The notes beneath the pieces were generated by a model. The model saw nothing but the letters and a program-made list of their open reading frames with translations, had not been told where the DNA came from and did no database searches. The translations under genes were made by a program, and so were the position numbers. Shown here in pieces: positions 17,871 through 27,029 of a DNA stretch of 64,000 nt. The stretch comes from Roseibium sp. MMSF_3544 (GTDB lineage: Bacteria > Pseudomonadota > Alphaproteobacteria > Rhizobiales > Stappiaceae), in the NCBI RefSeq assembly GCF_030732845.1, contig NZ_JASHKA010000006.1, positions 186,001-250,000 on the forward strand. The letters run 5' to 3'. Each line of letters opens with the position of its first letter. The stretch's first letter is position 1.

Positions 17871-19907
17871 ATGTCCAAAGAAAATCGGAAATTCATCAAG
17901 ACGACCTGCCCTCGCGATTGCTACGACGCCTGCGGAATGGTTGCAGCGGTAGACGACGGCCAGGTTCGTAAGGTCCTCGGCGATCCGGATCACCATGTGG
18001 CCAAGGGAGTTTTGTGCGGCAAATGTGCCATTGCCTATAACGGGGTTTGGCGGCAGCCGGACCGACGACTGACGCAGCCCCTTAAACGTGTCGGCAAAAA
18101 AGGTGAAGCCGCGTTTAAGCCGATTTCGTGGGATGAAGCCCTTGAGACGGTGGCCGGGCGGTTGAGGCCGCTTCTTGAAGAGAAACGCAACGAGACAATC
18201 GTCCATGCCCACTACACGGGCACCGTCGGGCTTATCGCCGGCTGGTATCCTCTCCGGTTCTTCTCGCACATAGGGGCGACTGAAATCGACCCGGACACAG
18301 TTTGCAACAAAGCAGGCCATGTCGCTCTCGAATACACGGTCGGTGATTCTCTTGACGGGTTTGATCCGGAAACCGTCAAAGATGCCGCGACCATTCTTGT
18401 CTGGGGGGCAAATCCTTCACACTCCGCACCCCACATGCACAAGGCCTGGCTGCGCGACCGATCAGCAAACATTGTCGTCATAGATCCTGTCGCCACCAAT
18501 ACGGCGCTTGATGTTGCGCAGACGCATTTGCAGCTTCGTCCGGGAACCGACGCGGCACTCGCGTTCGGTCTTCTTCATGTCGCGAAGTCGCACCAGCTGC
18601 TTGATCGCGTGTTCATCCAGTCAAACGTCAAGGGCTTCGATGAAATTGAAGCGGCAATCGATGCATCGGATCCGGAAACCACCGCGGAGCTGACGGGGCT
18701 CCCGGCGGAAAAAATTATCGAAGTCGGGCTTGCCTACGCGAAGGGTCCATCGATGATCTGGATGGGGCAGGGCATGCAGCGGACATCCCGCGGCGGGAAC
18801 GCATTCCGCGCCATCCTCGCGCTTGTTGCAGGCACGGGTCAGATGGGCAAACCCGGCACCGGCTTTTGTTACATGAACGGGCCGGGCACGCGCGGTATCG
18901 ACATGGACAGCGCGACCGCTTCCCAGATCGCGCAGGACGGCAAGTCTGTCAGCCATATGGACATGGCAGATACGCTGGAAAACGCAGCGCAGTCGCAGGC
19001 CTTTTTTACCTGGAACTGCAACCCCCTGGCATCGTCGCCCGATCAAACGCGTCTGCGCAAGGCGCTGGAGCGCGAAGACCTCTTCACGGTGGCGTGCGAT
19101 GTCTTTGCCACCGACACGGTCGCCTATGCCGACATTGTGCTGCCTGCGGCGAGTTTCCTCGAGTTCAACGACATCGTCGCCCCGTATTTCCACCACACCT
19201 TGTCCGCACAGGTCAAAATCCAGGAAGCGCCCGGAGAGGCGTTGCCAAACCAGGAGATCTTCCGCCGTCTGGCCAGCAAATTGGAGCTCGAGGAGCCGCT
19301 GCTTTTTGAAAGCGACGACGACCTGCTTTCGCGAATTCTGGCGATGACTTCTTACGAAGGCGATTTCGCAGCCCTGTCCGAAGCTGGAACCGTTCAGATT
19401 TTCGATGAGCCGCGCATGCAGTTCCCGGACGGGTTTGCAACACCGTCCGGGAAAATCGAAATCGCATCTGCAGCCGCCGAAGCTGACGGTTTGCCGCGCG
19501 TGCCGGAACCGCATGCCGACAAACCGACCGAAGGCGGTCGGTTGCGCATTGTCTCCCCCGCATCCAAGTGGCAGATGAACTCTTCCTACGCCAACGATCC
19601 GGGCATCCAGGAGCAGATCGGTGCGATCGCTCTGCACTTGCATCCGCAAGACGCCGAAGCGCGCAACCTCTCAACAGGAGACGTTGCAACGCTGACCAAC
19701 GAGGCCGGGGAACTGCCCGTCACAATCGACGTGAGTGAAATTGCACAACCCGGCATGGGTGTCGTTTACAAGGGCCGCTGGCCGAACGCAGAGGCTTCCG
19801 CAGCCAACATAAACGTCCTGCACAAGGGCGCAAAAAGCGATATCGGGGAAGCCACTTGCGTTCATTCCCTGGAAGCGGAGCTTGTTACCAGGGAGGCAGC
19901 CGAATGA
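17871..19907 (+). CDS. Molybdopterin-dependent oxidoreductase, DMSO reductase superfamily, cytoplasmic
   Basis: 678 residues from the ATG at 17871, with GAGGCCC upstream; the earlier in-frame start at 17811 lies inside the ATPase gene. An N-terminal [4Fe-4S] motif has C13, C17, C21 and C49 (CPRDCYDAC...VLCGKC). It is followed by the molybdopterin-binding domains (SWDEAL, LVWGANPSHSAPH, GMQRTSRGGNAFRAI) and a C-terminal dinucleotide-cofactor domain (NDPGIQEQIG...LHPQDAEARNLSTGDVATL). There is no Tat signal, so it works in the cytoplasm. The Mo ligand cannot be assigned with certainty; VCNKAGH is the candidate region. Its neighbours, a ferredoxin reductase and a ferredoxin, are likely electron partners. 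Confidence 0.88.
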   Translation: MSKENRKFIKTTCPRDCYDACGMVAAVDDGQVRKVLGDPDHHVAKGVLCGKCAIAYNGVWRQPDRRLTQPLKRVGKKGEAAFKPISWDEALETVAGRLRPLLEEKRNETIVHAHYTGTVGLIAGWYPLRFFSHIGATEIDPDTVCNKAGHVALEYTVGDSLDGFDPETVKDAATILVWGANPSHSAPHMHKAWLRDRSANIVVIDPVATNTALDVAQTHLQLRPGTDAALAFGLLHVAKSHQLLDRVFIQSNVKGFDEIEAAIDASDPETTAELTGLPAEKIIEVGLAYAKGPSMIWMGQGMQRTSRGGNAFRAILALVAGTGQMGKPGTGFCYMNGPGTRGIDMDSATASQIAQDGKSVSHMDMADTLENAAQSQAFFTWNCNPLASSPDQTRLRKALEREDLFTVACDVFATDTVAYADIVLPAASFLEFNDIVAPYFHHTLSAQVKIQEAPGEALPNQEIFRRLASKLELEEPLLFESDDDLLSRILAMTSYEGDFAALSEAGTVQIFDEPRMQFPDGFATPSGKIEIASAAAEADGLPRVPEPHADKPTEGGRLRIVSPASKWQMNSSYANDPGIQEQIGAIALHLHPQDAEARNLSTGDVATLTNEAGELPVTIDVSEIAQPGMGVVYKGRWPNAEASAANINVLHKGAKSDIGEATCVHSLEAELVTREAAE

Positions 19908-20932
19908 GCACGGACGTGGATGTCGTCATCGTCGGTGCAGGGCCTGTGGGGCTTTTTGCGGTTTTCGCATGCGGGCAACTTGGCATGCGCGCGGCGGTGA
20001 TCGATGCGCTCGCCGACCCTGGCGGGCAATTGACGGCGCTTTATCCGGAAAAACCCATCTACGACATCCCCGGACGTCCGCAAGTTCGAGCGGACCGGCT
20101 TGTCTCAGACCTTGTTGAACAAGCGGCGCCTTATCGGCCAGCGTATCTTCTTGGGCAGGAGGCGAGGAGCTTGTCCGAGGATCCTTGCGGTGTTTTTTCC
20201 GTCGAGACGTCCAAGGGTGAGTCAGTGCGCGCACGTGCAGTCGTGATCGCCGCAGGTGCAGGGGCGTTCGGCCCCAACCGGCCACCACTCAAGGACATTC
20301 GCGACTATGAGACAACCAGCGTTTTCTATCACGTTGCGCAACGGGATCGTTTTTCCGGCAAGCGCCTTGTGATCGCCGGCGGCGGTGACAGCGCTGTCGA
20401 TTGGGCGCTGTCTCTGGCCGAAGTCGCGCAGGAGGTGACCGTCATTCACCGCCGCGACAAGTTCCGTGCCCATCCCGCCAATGTCGCGGCGATGAGCGCG
20501 CATCCGAACATAAACATTTTGACGAAACATCAGCTTGTCGACCTGAAGGGCTCCAATGGAACCCTTGAAGGGATTGGTGTCGGGCGGATTGGCGGTGAAA
20601 CGACGGTCCTTGAAGCCGATGTGCTCCTCGCTCTATTCGGCCTTGCCAGCGACATCAGCGTGTTGCGCGATTGGGACATTGCCATTGAGGGCAAAGTGCT
20701 CCCGGTCAGTGCCGAGACCTGCCAAACCAGCCGTGATGGCGTCTTTGCGATCGGCGATATCGCGCATTACCCGGGAAAGCTGAAACTGATCCTGACCGGA
20801 TTTGCCGAGGCGTCTCTTGCAGCCCACTCCGCGCATCAGCGCGTCTTTCCCGGCAAAGCAATCCACTCTGAGTATTCGACGACACGAGGTGTTCCCGGAT
20901 CGTCGGAAAACCCTGTCCTTCAATCTGCCTGA
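19904..20932 (+). CDS. Ferredoxin-NADP reductase, thioredoxin-reductase-like type
   Basis: 342 residues from the ATG at 19904, overlapping the previous stop. The FAD site is VVIVGAGPVGLFAVFACG and the NADPH site VIAGGGDSAVDWALSLA. The segment GGQLTALYPEKPIYDIPG is a hallmark of the TrxR-like ferredoxin-NADP reductases (YumC type), and there is no CxxC redox pair as in true thioredoxin reductase. It should move electrons between NADP(H) and the 2Fe-2S ferredoxin encoded at the operon end, and thus to or from the molybdenum enzyme. Confidence 0.9.
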   Translation: MSTDVDVVIVGAGPVGLFAVFACGQLGMRAAVIDALADPGGQLTALYPEKPIYDIPGRPQVRADRLVSDLVEQAAPYRPAYLLGQEARSLSEDPCGVFSVETSKGESVRARAVVIAAGAGAFGPNRPPLKDIRDYETTSVFYHVAQRDRFSGKRLVIAGGGDSAVDWALSLAEVAQEVTVIHRRDKFRAHPANVAAMSAHPNINILTKHQLVDLKGSNGTLEGIGVGRIGGETTVLEADVLLALFGLASDISVLRDWDIAIEGKVLPVSAETCQTSRDGVFAIGDIAHYPGKLKLILTGFAEASLAAHSAHQRVFPGKAIHSEYSTTRGVPGSSENPVLQSA

Positions 20933-20939
20933 GGCGACC

Positions 20940-21677
20940 ATGAACATTCTTGTTTTTCAACATGTCGATGTCGAACATCCCGGAGTTTTCAGGGACTTAT
21001 GGCTTGATGCGGGTTTGAGCTGGCATGCCGTTGAGATCGACGAAGGCGAACCGATTCCATCATTGGAAGACTTCGATCTCCTTGTGGTGATGGGAGGGCC
21101 AATGGATGTCTGGGAAGAGGATCTTTATCCTTGGCTGAAACCGGAAAAGGAAGCGATCCGCCGCTGGGTGATGGATCTCAACAAGCCGTTTCTCGGTATT
21201 TGCCTCGGCCATCAGCTGCTGGCAGAAGCCGTCGGCGGCCGCGTGGCGCCGAGCGCCTTGTCGGAAGTCGGTCCGACGCCGGCAAAGCTGACGGACGCCG
21301 GCCGTTCCGACCCGTTTTTTTCCGGCATCGGACCTGATCTCAAAACCTTTCAGTGGCACTCGGCTGAAGTTTGCGAACTGCCGGAAGGGGCAGTCGTCTT
21401 GGCGGAAAACGACGCGTGTGGCGTCCAGGCCTTCCGGTTCGGCCGGTACGCCTATGGCCTGCAATACCACGTTGAGATCACCGACAAGACGATCTCCGAG
21501 TGGGGAGAGATCCCCGCATACAAAGCATCACTCGAAGATGCGGTCGGCATTGAGAATATCCCGAAAATGGTCGCTGAAACCACAAGCCTTCTACCGACTT
21601 ATCGTGCGGTGGCCGAACGCCTCCACACCAATTTCATGACGCTTATCGGCGTAGACAACCTTGTTGTGGCGCGCTGA
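20940..21677 (+). CDS. Class I glutamine amidotransferase-like hydrolase
   Basis: 245 residues from the ATG at 20940, seven bases after the reductase stop. A GATase class I (GMP synthase N-domain-like) fold has a complete triad: C88 in GICLGHQLL, H177 and E179 in LQYHVEI. It stands alone, without a synthase domain. In aniline and alkylamine degradation, proteins of this kind (AtdA2-like) hydrolyse the gamma-glutamyl amide made by a glutamine-synthetase-like partner. The next gene encodes such a partner, so a gamma-glutamyl amide hydrolase is a good hypothesis. Confidence 0.87.
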   Translation: MNILVFQHVDVEHPGVFRDLWLDAGLSWHAVEIDEGEPIPSLEDFDLLVVMGGPMDVWEEDLYPWLKPEKEAIRRWVMDLNKPFLGICLGHQLLAEAVGGRVAPSALSEVGPTPAKLTDAGRSDPFFSGIGPDLKTFQWHSAEVCELPEGAVVLAENDACGVQAFRFGRYAYGLQYHVEITDKTISEWGEIPAYKASLEDAVGIENIPKMVAETTSLLPTYRAVAERLHTNFMTLIGVDNLVVAR

Positions 21678-21710
21678 AAGACGCGTTGCTGTCCAGGAAA
21701 GGAAAGACCA

Positions 21711-23096
21711 ATGCTCGATACCCTCAACCTGAGCCAACACTGCAACACCGTCCCGGACCTGCAACTGGCAACCCGTGACGGCTCGGAAGCGTTCGTTAAA
21801 AAAATCGCCGATGCCGGATACAAATATGTCCGGTTTGAATTCCCTGACATGGCTGGTTTGTCACGCGGCAAGACCATCCCGATCGGCCACGTTGCTTCCT
21901 ACATGCGCTCGGGCCTGAACTTTTACGGTGGAACGGTCGCTCTGGACAGCTATTCGATCCCGGTGAGGAACTCCGGCTACAACGAGGAAATGAATTATAC
22001 CGATTGCATCCTTGTGGTCGACGAAGACACGCTGACACCGGTGCCGTGGCTCGACGAGACCTGTCGGGTGATCTGCGACACGATGTGGTACGACGGCAAA
22101 CCGCAAATGGCGACGCCGCGGTTGCTCTTGAAGAAGATGCTGATGCTGGCCGATTCCATGGGTTACACCGTGAAGATGGGCCATGAATACGAATTCTACC
22201 TCGTCGATGCGGAAAAGCGTGCGCCGATCTTCTCCGGCCAGCCGATTTTCGTAACGGCTCGCACCCACGAACACCCCGCCGTCGACACCTTGATCAGAAC
22301 GCTTGAAGAAAGTGGTATCGACATCATCACTTACAATGTTGAGCACGGTCCTGGTCAGGTGGAGATAAACTATTCGGCGCTTGACGGCGTTGCAGCTGCC
22401 GACCGGGCTTTCGTTTTCAAGAACACAGTCAAGGAGTTCATGAAGACGCAAGGGCTTCTGGCGACATTCATGACCAAACCCTACAAGGGACTTTCGGGAA
22501 GCTGCTCACATTTCCATGTTTCGTTGCTTGACAAAGACACTGGACAAAATGCGTTCCTGGATGCCGAACCCGAAGACGGCATGTCGCCTCTCATGCGGTC
22601 TTTCGTGCAGGGTATTCTCGATCATGCCCGTGCGTCGATGGCGATCTGGAGCCCGTCTCCGAACTGTTATCGCCGCATCCGTCCGCGCACTTATGCTCCG
22701 TCCAACATCTCCTGGGGTGTGCAGGACCGCTCGGCAAGCGTTCGTGTCAAGGCGAGCCGGGACCAGTCGCAACATCTCGAAGTACGCGTTCCCTCGGCAC
22801 TGTCCAATCCGTATCTGGTGGCCGCATCGGTCATTGCCGCCGGGCTCTTGGGCGTGACCCAGAGACGAACGCTTGTCCCTGCAGGGCAAGGGCCAAAAGA
22901 AGACAACGATTCCTTTGAGAAACTGCCGACAACCATCGAAGACGCTCTGGAGGCGCTGGAAGCGGACGGTGCACTTTGCGAACTGCTCGGCGACGAGTTT
23001 ATCAAGGTCTATCTTGCCATGAAGTGGCAGGAAACCAGCCGTTTGCGCGACCAGATCCCACCAGCTGAAACCGAAGAGTATTTCGAGCTCTATTGA
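21711..23096 (+). CDS. Glutamine synthetase family protein, probable gamma-glutamyl-amine ligase
   Basis: 461 residues with an AAGGAAAG ribosome site. Glutamine-synthetase motifs are present in order: GHEYEFYL (metal/Glu ligands), EHGPGQVEINY, KPYKGLSGSCSHFHVSL and RRIRPRTYAP. The first domain is short and the DMAGLSRGK segment is typical of the GlnA3/PuuA/GlnT group. These enzymes glutamylate polyamines, ethanolamine, anilines or isopropylamine rather than ammonia. Here it sits between a lone amidotransferase hydrolase and an amidase in an uptake operon, which favours a catabolic gamma-glutamylation role over nitrogen assimilation. Confidence 0.88.
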   Translation: MLDTLNLSQHCNTVPDLQLATRDGSEAFVKKIADAGYKYVRFEFPDMAGLSRGKTIPIGHVASYMRSGLNFYGGTVALDSYSIPVRNSGYNEEMNYTDCILVVDEDTLTPVPWLDETCRVICDTMWYDGKPQMATPRLLLKKMLMLADSMGYTVKMGHEYEFYLVDAEKRAPIFSGQPIFVTARTHEHPAVDTLIRTLEESGIDIITYNVEHGPGQVEINYSALDGVAAADRAFVFKNTVKEFMKTQGLLATFMTKPYKGLSGSCSHFHVSLLDKDTGQNAFLDAEPEDGMSPLMRSFVQGILDHARASMAIWSPSPNCYRRIRPRTYAPSNISWGVQDRSASVRVKASRDQSQHLEVRVPSALSNPYLVAASVIAAGLLGVTQRRTLVPAGQGPKEDNDSFEKLPTTIEDALEALEADGALCELLGDEFIKVYLAMKWQETSRLRDQIPPAETEEYFELY

Positions 23097-24535
23097 TGTT
23101 GAACTTGCGACAAACGCAACAGGTGCAAAAGCACCTGGCGGATCTCAGTGTTGACGAGTTGACGAGCCTGTTTGTGTCGGGGGAGGCCAGTCCGGTCGAC
23201 GCGGCACAGGCCGCGCTCGATCGGATCGACACATACGGTCAAACGGTCAACGCGTTCGTGCACATCGACAAATCGACGACGCTTGAAATGGCTCGGGCAT
23301 CGGAGGCACGCTATAGGGCCGGGTCGCCTTTAAGCGCAATTGATGGCGTTCCCACATCCATCAAGGATCTTGCACCGGTCGCCGGCTGGCCACTTAGACG
23401 CGGCTCCGAAGCTCTCGATCCGGATGCTCCGGTCATGGAGGACTCTCCTCCTGTTGCCAGGCTTCGAGAGGCCGGAGCAGTTTTCATCGGCAAGACATCG
23501 ACGCCTGAATCCGGCTCCAGAATAGTAACCCGAAGCCGTGTGCATGGCGTCACCCGAAATCCTTACGCACTCGACAGGACGCCAGGCGGCTCCAGCGGCG
23601 GCGCGGCGGCTGCGCTTGCGACCGGAATGGGCACGCTTGCCCTTGGAACCGATGGGGCAGGGTCTGTTCGTATCCCGGCAGCATTCTGCAATCTTGTCGG
23701 CTTGAAACCAGGCTTCGGGCGTGTTCCGTCCTTTCCGCCTTCTATCTTCATGCCCCATTCGGTGACGGGGCCGATGGCGCGATCTGTTGCCGACGTTGCG
23801 GCCATGATTGAAGTGATGGCGGGTCAAGAGCCAAGAGACCCTTATGCCTGGCCGGTCCCGTATGCGCCGCGGGCAATTGAAGAGTGGTCGGTTGCGGGGC
23901 TTCGAATTGCCTTCACAAAAGGCCTTGGCACGCGCTCCCACGCCGACGAGGCGACAAGCAACGCGCTCCAATTCGCCGCCAATCTGCTTGCAGACGCTGG
24001 TGTTCACGTAGAGGAGGCAGATCCAGAATGGCCGCTCGATCCATTCGATCCGTTCATTGTATTCTGGGAAGCGACCTATGCCGGCTTTCTGGACACCTAT
24101 CCTGCCGACCTCGCCGCAAAAATGGATCCGCTGATCCAGGAGATTGCTGCGCGGGGCCGGCAGATTGATGTTCTGGCCTATCACCGGGCGCTTTCGGAAC
24201 GGTTGCATATCGCTGCAGCCACGAAGAGCTTCTTCTCGCGTTTTGACGCGGTGCTGGCGCCCGTGATGCCGACACCGGCTTTTGACTTGGATGCGGAGGC
24301 GCCACCGGGTGAATCTCCGGATGATTGGCGCTGGTGTCCCTACACATATGTTTTCAACATGACCGGTGAACCGGCCCTGTCCGTTCCGGCGGGCTTCACG
24401 GGCGATGGGTTACCAATCGGCCTTCAGATCGCGGGCCCCATGGGAACGGAAGAGCGTCTTTTGGAGATTGGTGCAGCGCTTGAAGAAAAGCTTCGTCTTT
24501 TTGAACGGCGCCCGCCGATTTTGGGGGCAGACTGA
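23096..24535 (+). CDS. Amidase signature family hydrolase
   Basis: 479 residues from the ATG at 23096, overlapping the ligase stop (TGATG). The Ser-cisSer-Lys triad is complete: K90 in SIKDL, S166 in PGGSSGGA and S190 in GTDGAGSVRIP. The glycine-rich signature and overall length match GatA-like amidases acting on small amides in the cytoplasm. Within the operon it could cleave the oxidised gamma-glutamyl amide or another amide intermediate. No other Gat subunits are nearby, so a tRNA amidotransferase role is unlikely. Confidence 0.88.
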   Translation: MLNLRQTQQVQKHLADLSVDELTSLFVSGEASPVDAAQAALDRIDTYGQTVNAFVHIDKSTTLEMARASEARYRAGSPLSAIDGVPTSIKDLAPVAGWPLRRGSEALDPDAPVMEDSPPVARLREAGAVFIGKTSTPESGSRIVTRSRVHGVTRNPYALDRTPGGSSGGAAAALATGMGTLALGTDGAGSVRIPAAFCNLVGLKPGFGRVPSFPPSIFMPHSVTGPMARSVADVAAMIEVMAGQEPRDPYAWPVPYAPRAIEEWSVAGLRIAFTKGLGTRSHADEATSNALQFAANLLADAGVHVEEADPEWPLDPFDPFIVFWEATYAGFLDTYPADLAAKMDPLIQEIAARGRQIDVLAYHRALSERLHIAAATKSFFSRFDAVLAPVMPTPAFDLDAEAPPGESPDDWRWCPYTYVFNMTGEPALSVPAGFTGDGLPIGLQIAGPMGTEERLLEIGAALEEKLRLFERRPPILGAD

Positions 24536-24536
24536 T

Positions 24537-24845
24537 ATGGAAATCATCGTAACGCTGGCCGACGGGTCATCGCGAACACTTGTTGCGGGCGAGGGGCTTT
24601 CGGTCATGGAAGTGCTGCGAGACGCCGGACTTATTGAAGGTGAGTGCAACGGTTCGCTCGCATGCGCGTCATGCCATGTCTGGGTTGACGAGGCGTGGAA
24701 CGAGTCCCTTGGAGAGACAAGCGAAGATGAGGAAGACATGCTGGACGTTGCCTTCAATCTCGCGCCGACGTCGCGCCTAAGCTGCCAGATCTTCATCGGT
24801 CCGGCCACAAACGGCATCCGTGTCGCCTTGCCGAAAGCAATCTGA
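24537..24845 (+). CDS. 2Fe-2S ferredoxin, adrenodoxin/putidaredoxin type
   Basis: 102 residues from the ATG at 24537, one base after the amidase stop codon; an upstream in-frame extension into the amidase is not credible. Cluster ligands C37, C43, C46 and C83 fit C-x5-C-x2-C...C (ECNGSLACASCHV, then RLSCQI). Adrenodoxin-type acidic residues (LGETSEDEEDMLDVA) form the partner-binding helix. It is the last operon gene and the likely electron shuttle between the ferredoxin reductase and the molybdopterin enzyme. Confidence 0.92.
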   Translation: MEIIVTLADGSSRTLVAGEGLSVMEVLRDAGLIEGECNGSLACASCHVWVDEAWNESLGETSEDEEDMLDVAFNLAPTSRLSCQIFIGPATNGIRVALPKAI

Positions 24846-25303
24846 GAACGCGCTGAACCAAAACACGCGTTGTGGACTATGCGGCCCAACACGAAATGTG
24901 GCGCAAGTCATTCTTCGACGCTCAACGCTTAAACACTGGCGTCGCAAGGCTAAATTGGCTACAGGCCGTCGCGCCGAATTGGACAGGATAAAACTATTTG
25001 CCCGAGCTGTAGTTAATGTCGGCTTTCGGGAACAGATCGCAAGTATAGAGACTTCCGGTTAGGGCGCGCAATCCGGCTATTTGTGCTGATCGCTCGAAGG
25101 ACCCTTTTGCGCGGCTCTGCCATTCCGATTTCTTGCTTCGCTCTAAATTGGCAAAGTCTTCACTAGCGACGCATATGCACATTTTCGCTCTGCAGCGCGA
25201 AAATCAGACGTCCTTCTGGGGTGACAGCTTCAAATCGTTGACGACAAACAAGCGCTTCGCTGGGGGTGGAATTCAGCTAGGCAGATGAACCGAATACCGG
25301 ATC
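24846..25303. other. Gene-free stretch after the large operon
   Basis: About 458 bases between the ferredoxin stop and the end of the convergent acetyltransferase gene. AACGCG...CGCGTT forms a 6-bp stem just after the ferredoxin stop without a T-run. No open frame shows codon structure or a ribosome site, and nothing further is recognisable. Confidence 0.6.
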
Positions 25304-25882
25304 TCAAAGTGGCTTGATCAAAAGCACCCAGTATTCTGTGTCTGTTTCCCAATCCTCTTTCACACAAGGCGCTTTTGCCGCCTCTTTGTAACCCTTGCGC
25401 TCATAAAGACGTCGCGCGCCCGTGTTATTGTCGGCCACGATGACACTCGTCTTTTGCAGACCCTCGCTGCGTGCAATTTCCTCTGCAAGATCGAGCAAGC
25501 GCGAACCAAGCCCTTGGCCACGATATTCGGGATAACAGGCCAGAACGTTCACGTACCAGCTCGCGAGGGCCTGGTTTTCCAGTTCCTGCAACGGACGAAA
25601 CAGGGCCGGGAAGTCGTCCGCGATTTCTACTGGCGCCGCGCCAATCTTGTAGCCGGTCAGGCCGGCGACCGCGCCAGTTCCGTGATCCACCACCACCACA
25701 GTGCCATCTCGTGCTTTTTCTGCCTGCCGCGCACGGCCGACTTCCCAGGGTTCTTGGCCTTCTGCTGCGAGGCCCGCCCAAATGTAGTGCGGTAATCCTT
25801 CACCTGCGTAATTTACGAGTTCAGCGAGCTCAGGAGCGTCCGCTTCGGTGGCCAGTTTCAACGGTGGTGTCAGCTCAACCAT
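25304..25882 (-). CDS. GNAT-family N-acetyltransferase
   Basis: 192 residues from the ATG at 25882, which has GGAG six bases upstream; in-frame starts at 25894 and 25906 also exist. The acetyl-CoA pyrophosphate-binding loop is YRGQGLGSRLLDLAEE (Q/RxxGxG/A), preceded by the ASWYVNVLACYPE strand and followed by IVADNNTGARRLYERKGYKE, the usual GNAT C-terminal signature. The N-terminus looks like a standard GNAT alpha1 region. The substrate is unknown. It is a single gene with no clear operon. Confidence 0.85.
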   Translation of the reverse strand: MVELTPPLKLATEADAPELAELVNYAGEGLPHYIWAGLAAEGQEPWEVGRARQAEKARDGTVVVVDHGTGAVAGLTGYKIGAAPVEIADDFPALFRPLQELENQALASWYVNVLACYPEYRGQGLGSRLLDLAEEIARSEGLQKTSVIVADNNTGARRLYERKGYKEAAKAPCVKEDWETDTEYWVLLIKPL

Positions 25883-25943
25883 CCTTAACTCCATCAATTG
25901 GACCATAAGCCCGGCATGCCGGTCGAATTAGGATTTTCCAAGT

Positions 25944-26786
25944 TCATATTGTTTGTCGCAGAATATCGCTCGAAGTCATCTCGTTCAGGTGTTCTTCGAC
26001 AAGGTCCGCCACCTTGTCCCGGAAAATGAAGGGTCCCAGATGGCCGACGCCTTCGACTTCAATCAACCGTGCATCGGGTAGCTTGCTTTTCAGCAGCTCA
26101 CCGATCCGCTTCGTCTGTCTGTGCGTTTGCGACCCGATAATCAAGGTTGTCGGGTGCTGCACCTTCTGAAACGCCTCGTCCGGTTCGTAAAGCAGTGCGC
26201 CGAAATCCAAAGGACATTTTGATATCCAGTCGGTGAGCGCCGCACGTCGATCGCGGCGCAAGACCTGCCAGGCACCGAGTCCACCCCAAAAATCGGTGAA
26301 GACTTGCGCAGCAAAATCCGGGTAACCCTCTTCAATCGCATTATGAACCGAGGTCGCCAATTTCCTGATGTCGTCAAACAGGGCGGCATCCTCGGGTATT
26401 GCTCCGTTCAAGAGGCTAAAACTGGTCGGTTCATAGAGGCAGAGCGAGGCAACCAGATCCGGATGGTTCTGCGCGATGTGGAGCGCAACGGCGGCGCCAT
26501 AGGAATGGCCCACCAGATGGACCGGATCAGAGACCTTATTTAGTTGATCAATCAGTGGCTTTGCTTCTTCTTCTAACGAATAGGTCGACATCGACCACCC
26601 AGCTGCAGCCGCCTCCGGGCCGGCCAGGTTCGGACGCATCACAAACACATCCGAAGAGAGCCACCGGGGCAGATGCTCCCATTGTGTGTTATCCGATCCG
26701 GAGCAATGCAAGGCCATCACCTGCAGCGTGTCGTAGCGCGGGTGCGGCGTGTGCGAGGTTTCGTGCCAGCGTTCCATGATTTGCAT
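25944..26786 (-). CDS. Alpha/beta hydrolase fold protein
   Basis: 280 residues with a GAGGA ribosome site before the ATG. The nucleophile elbow is GHSYGAA (residues ~91-97), the oxyanion region near ALHCSGSDNTQW, the acid near LIIGSQTHRQTK and the histidine in GVGHLGPF. No signal peptide, so cytoplasmic. The layout resembles small esterase/lactonase or haloperoxidase-type hydrolases. It lies 61 bases upstream of the acetyltransferase gene (25304-25882) on the same strand and may be co-transcribed. No substrate can be inferred. Confidence 0.85.
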   Translation of the reverse strand: MQIMERWHETSHTPHPRYDTLQVMALHCSGSDNTQWEHLPRWLSSDVFVMRPNLAGPEAAAAGWSMSTYSLEEEAKPLIDQLNKVSDPVHLVGHSYGAAVALHIAQNHPDLVASLCLYEPTSFSLLNGAIPEDAALFDDIRKLATSVHNAIEEGYPDFAAQVFTDFWGGLGAWQVLRRDRRAALTDWISKCPLDFGALLYEPDEAFQKVQHPTTLIIGSQTHRQTKRIGELLKSKLPDARLIEVEGVGHLGPFIFRDKVADLVEEHLNEMTSSDILRQTI

Positions 26787-27029
26787 CTCGTCTGTCCTCT
26801 TGTCCGGTCTGCTTCAAGCACGTTGCGACCTTTGTCGCCTTGACTTGATGAACCACTCTTTAGCCAGCGCGATCCAGGTAGAGAATGATCGCGCCACCAG
26901 TCGGGATGACCGAACCGCCGAAAGCGCTCACGATTCCGTGTCCGTGAAACCAGTGCGCAAGGCTTCAGCGCATCCAGCGTCTCAGAGCGGCTTAAGCCGC
27001 GGCAATCCATGCCGGCGTAGAGGGAATTG

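Noticed and set aside
18621..19649. Long minus-strand open frame antisense to the molybdopterin oxidoreductase
   Set aside because: It has no recognised motif and no ribosome site, and the plus-strand gene has clear cluster and cofactor motifs.
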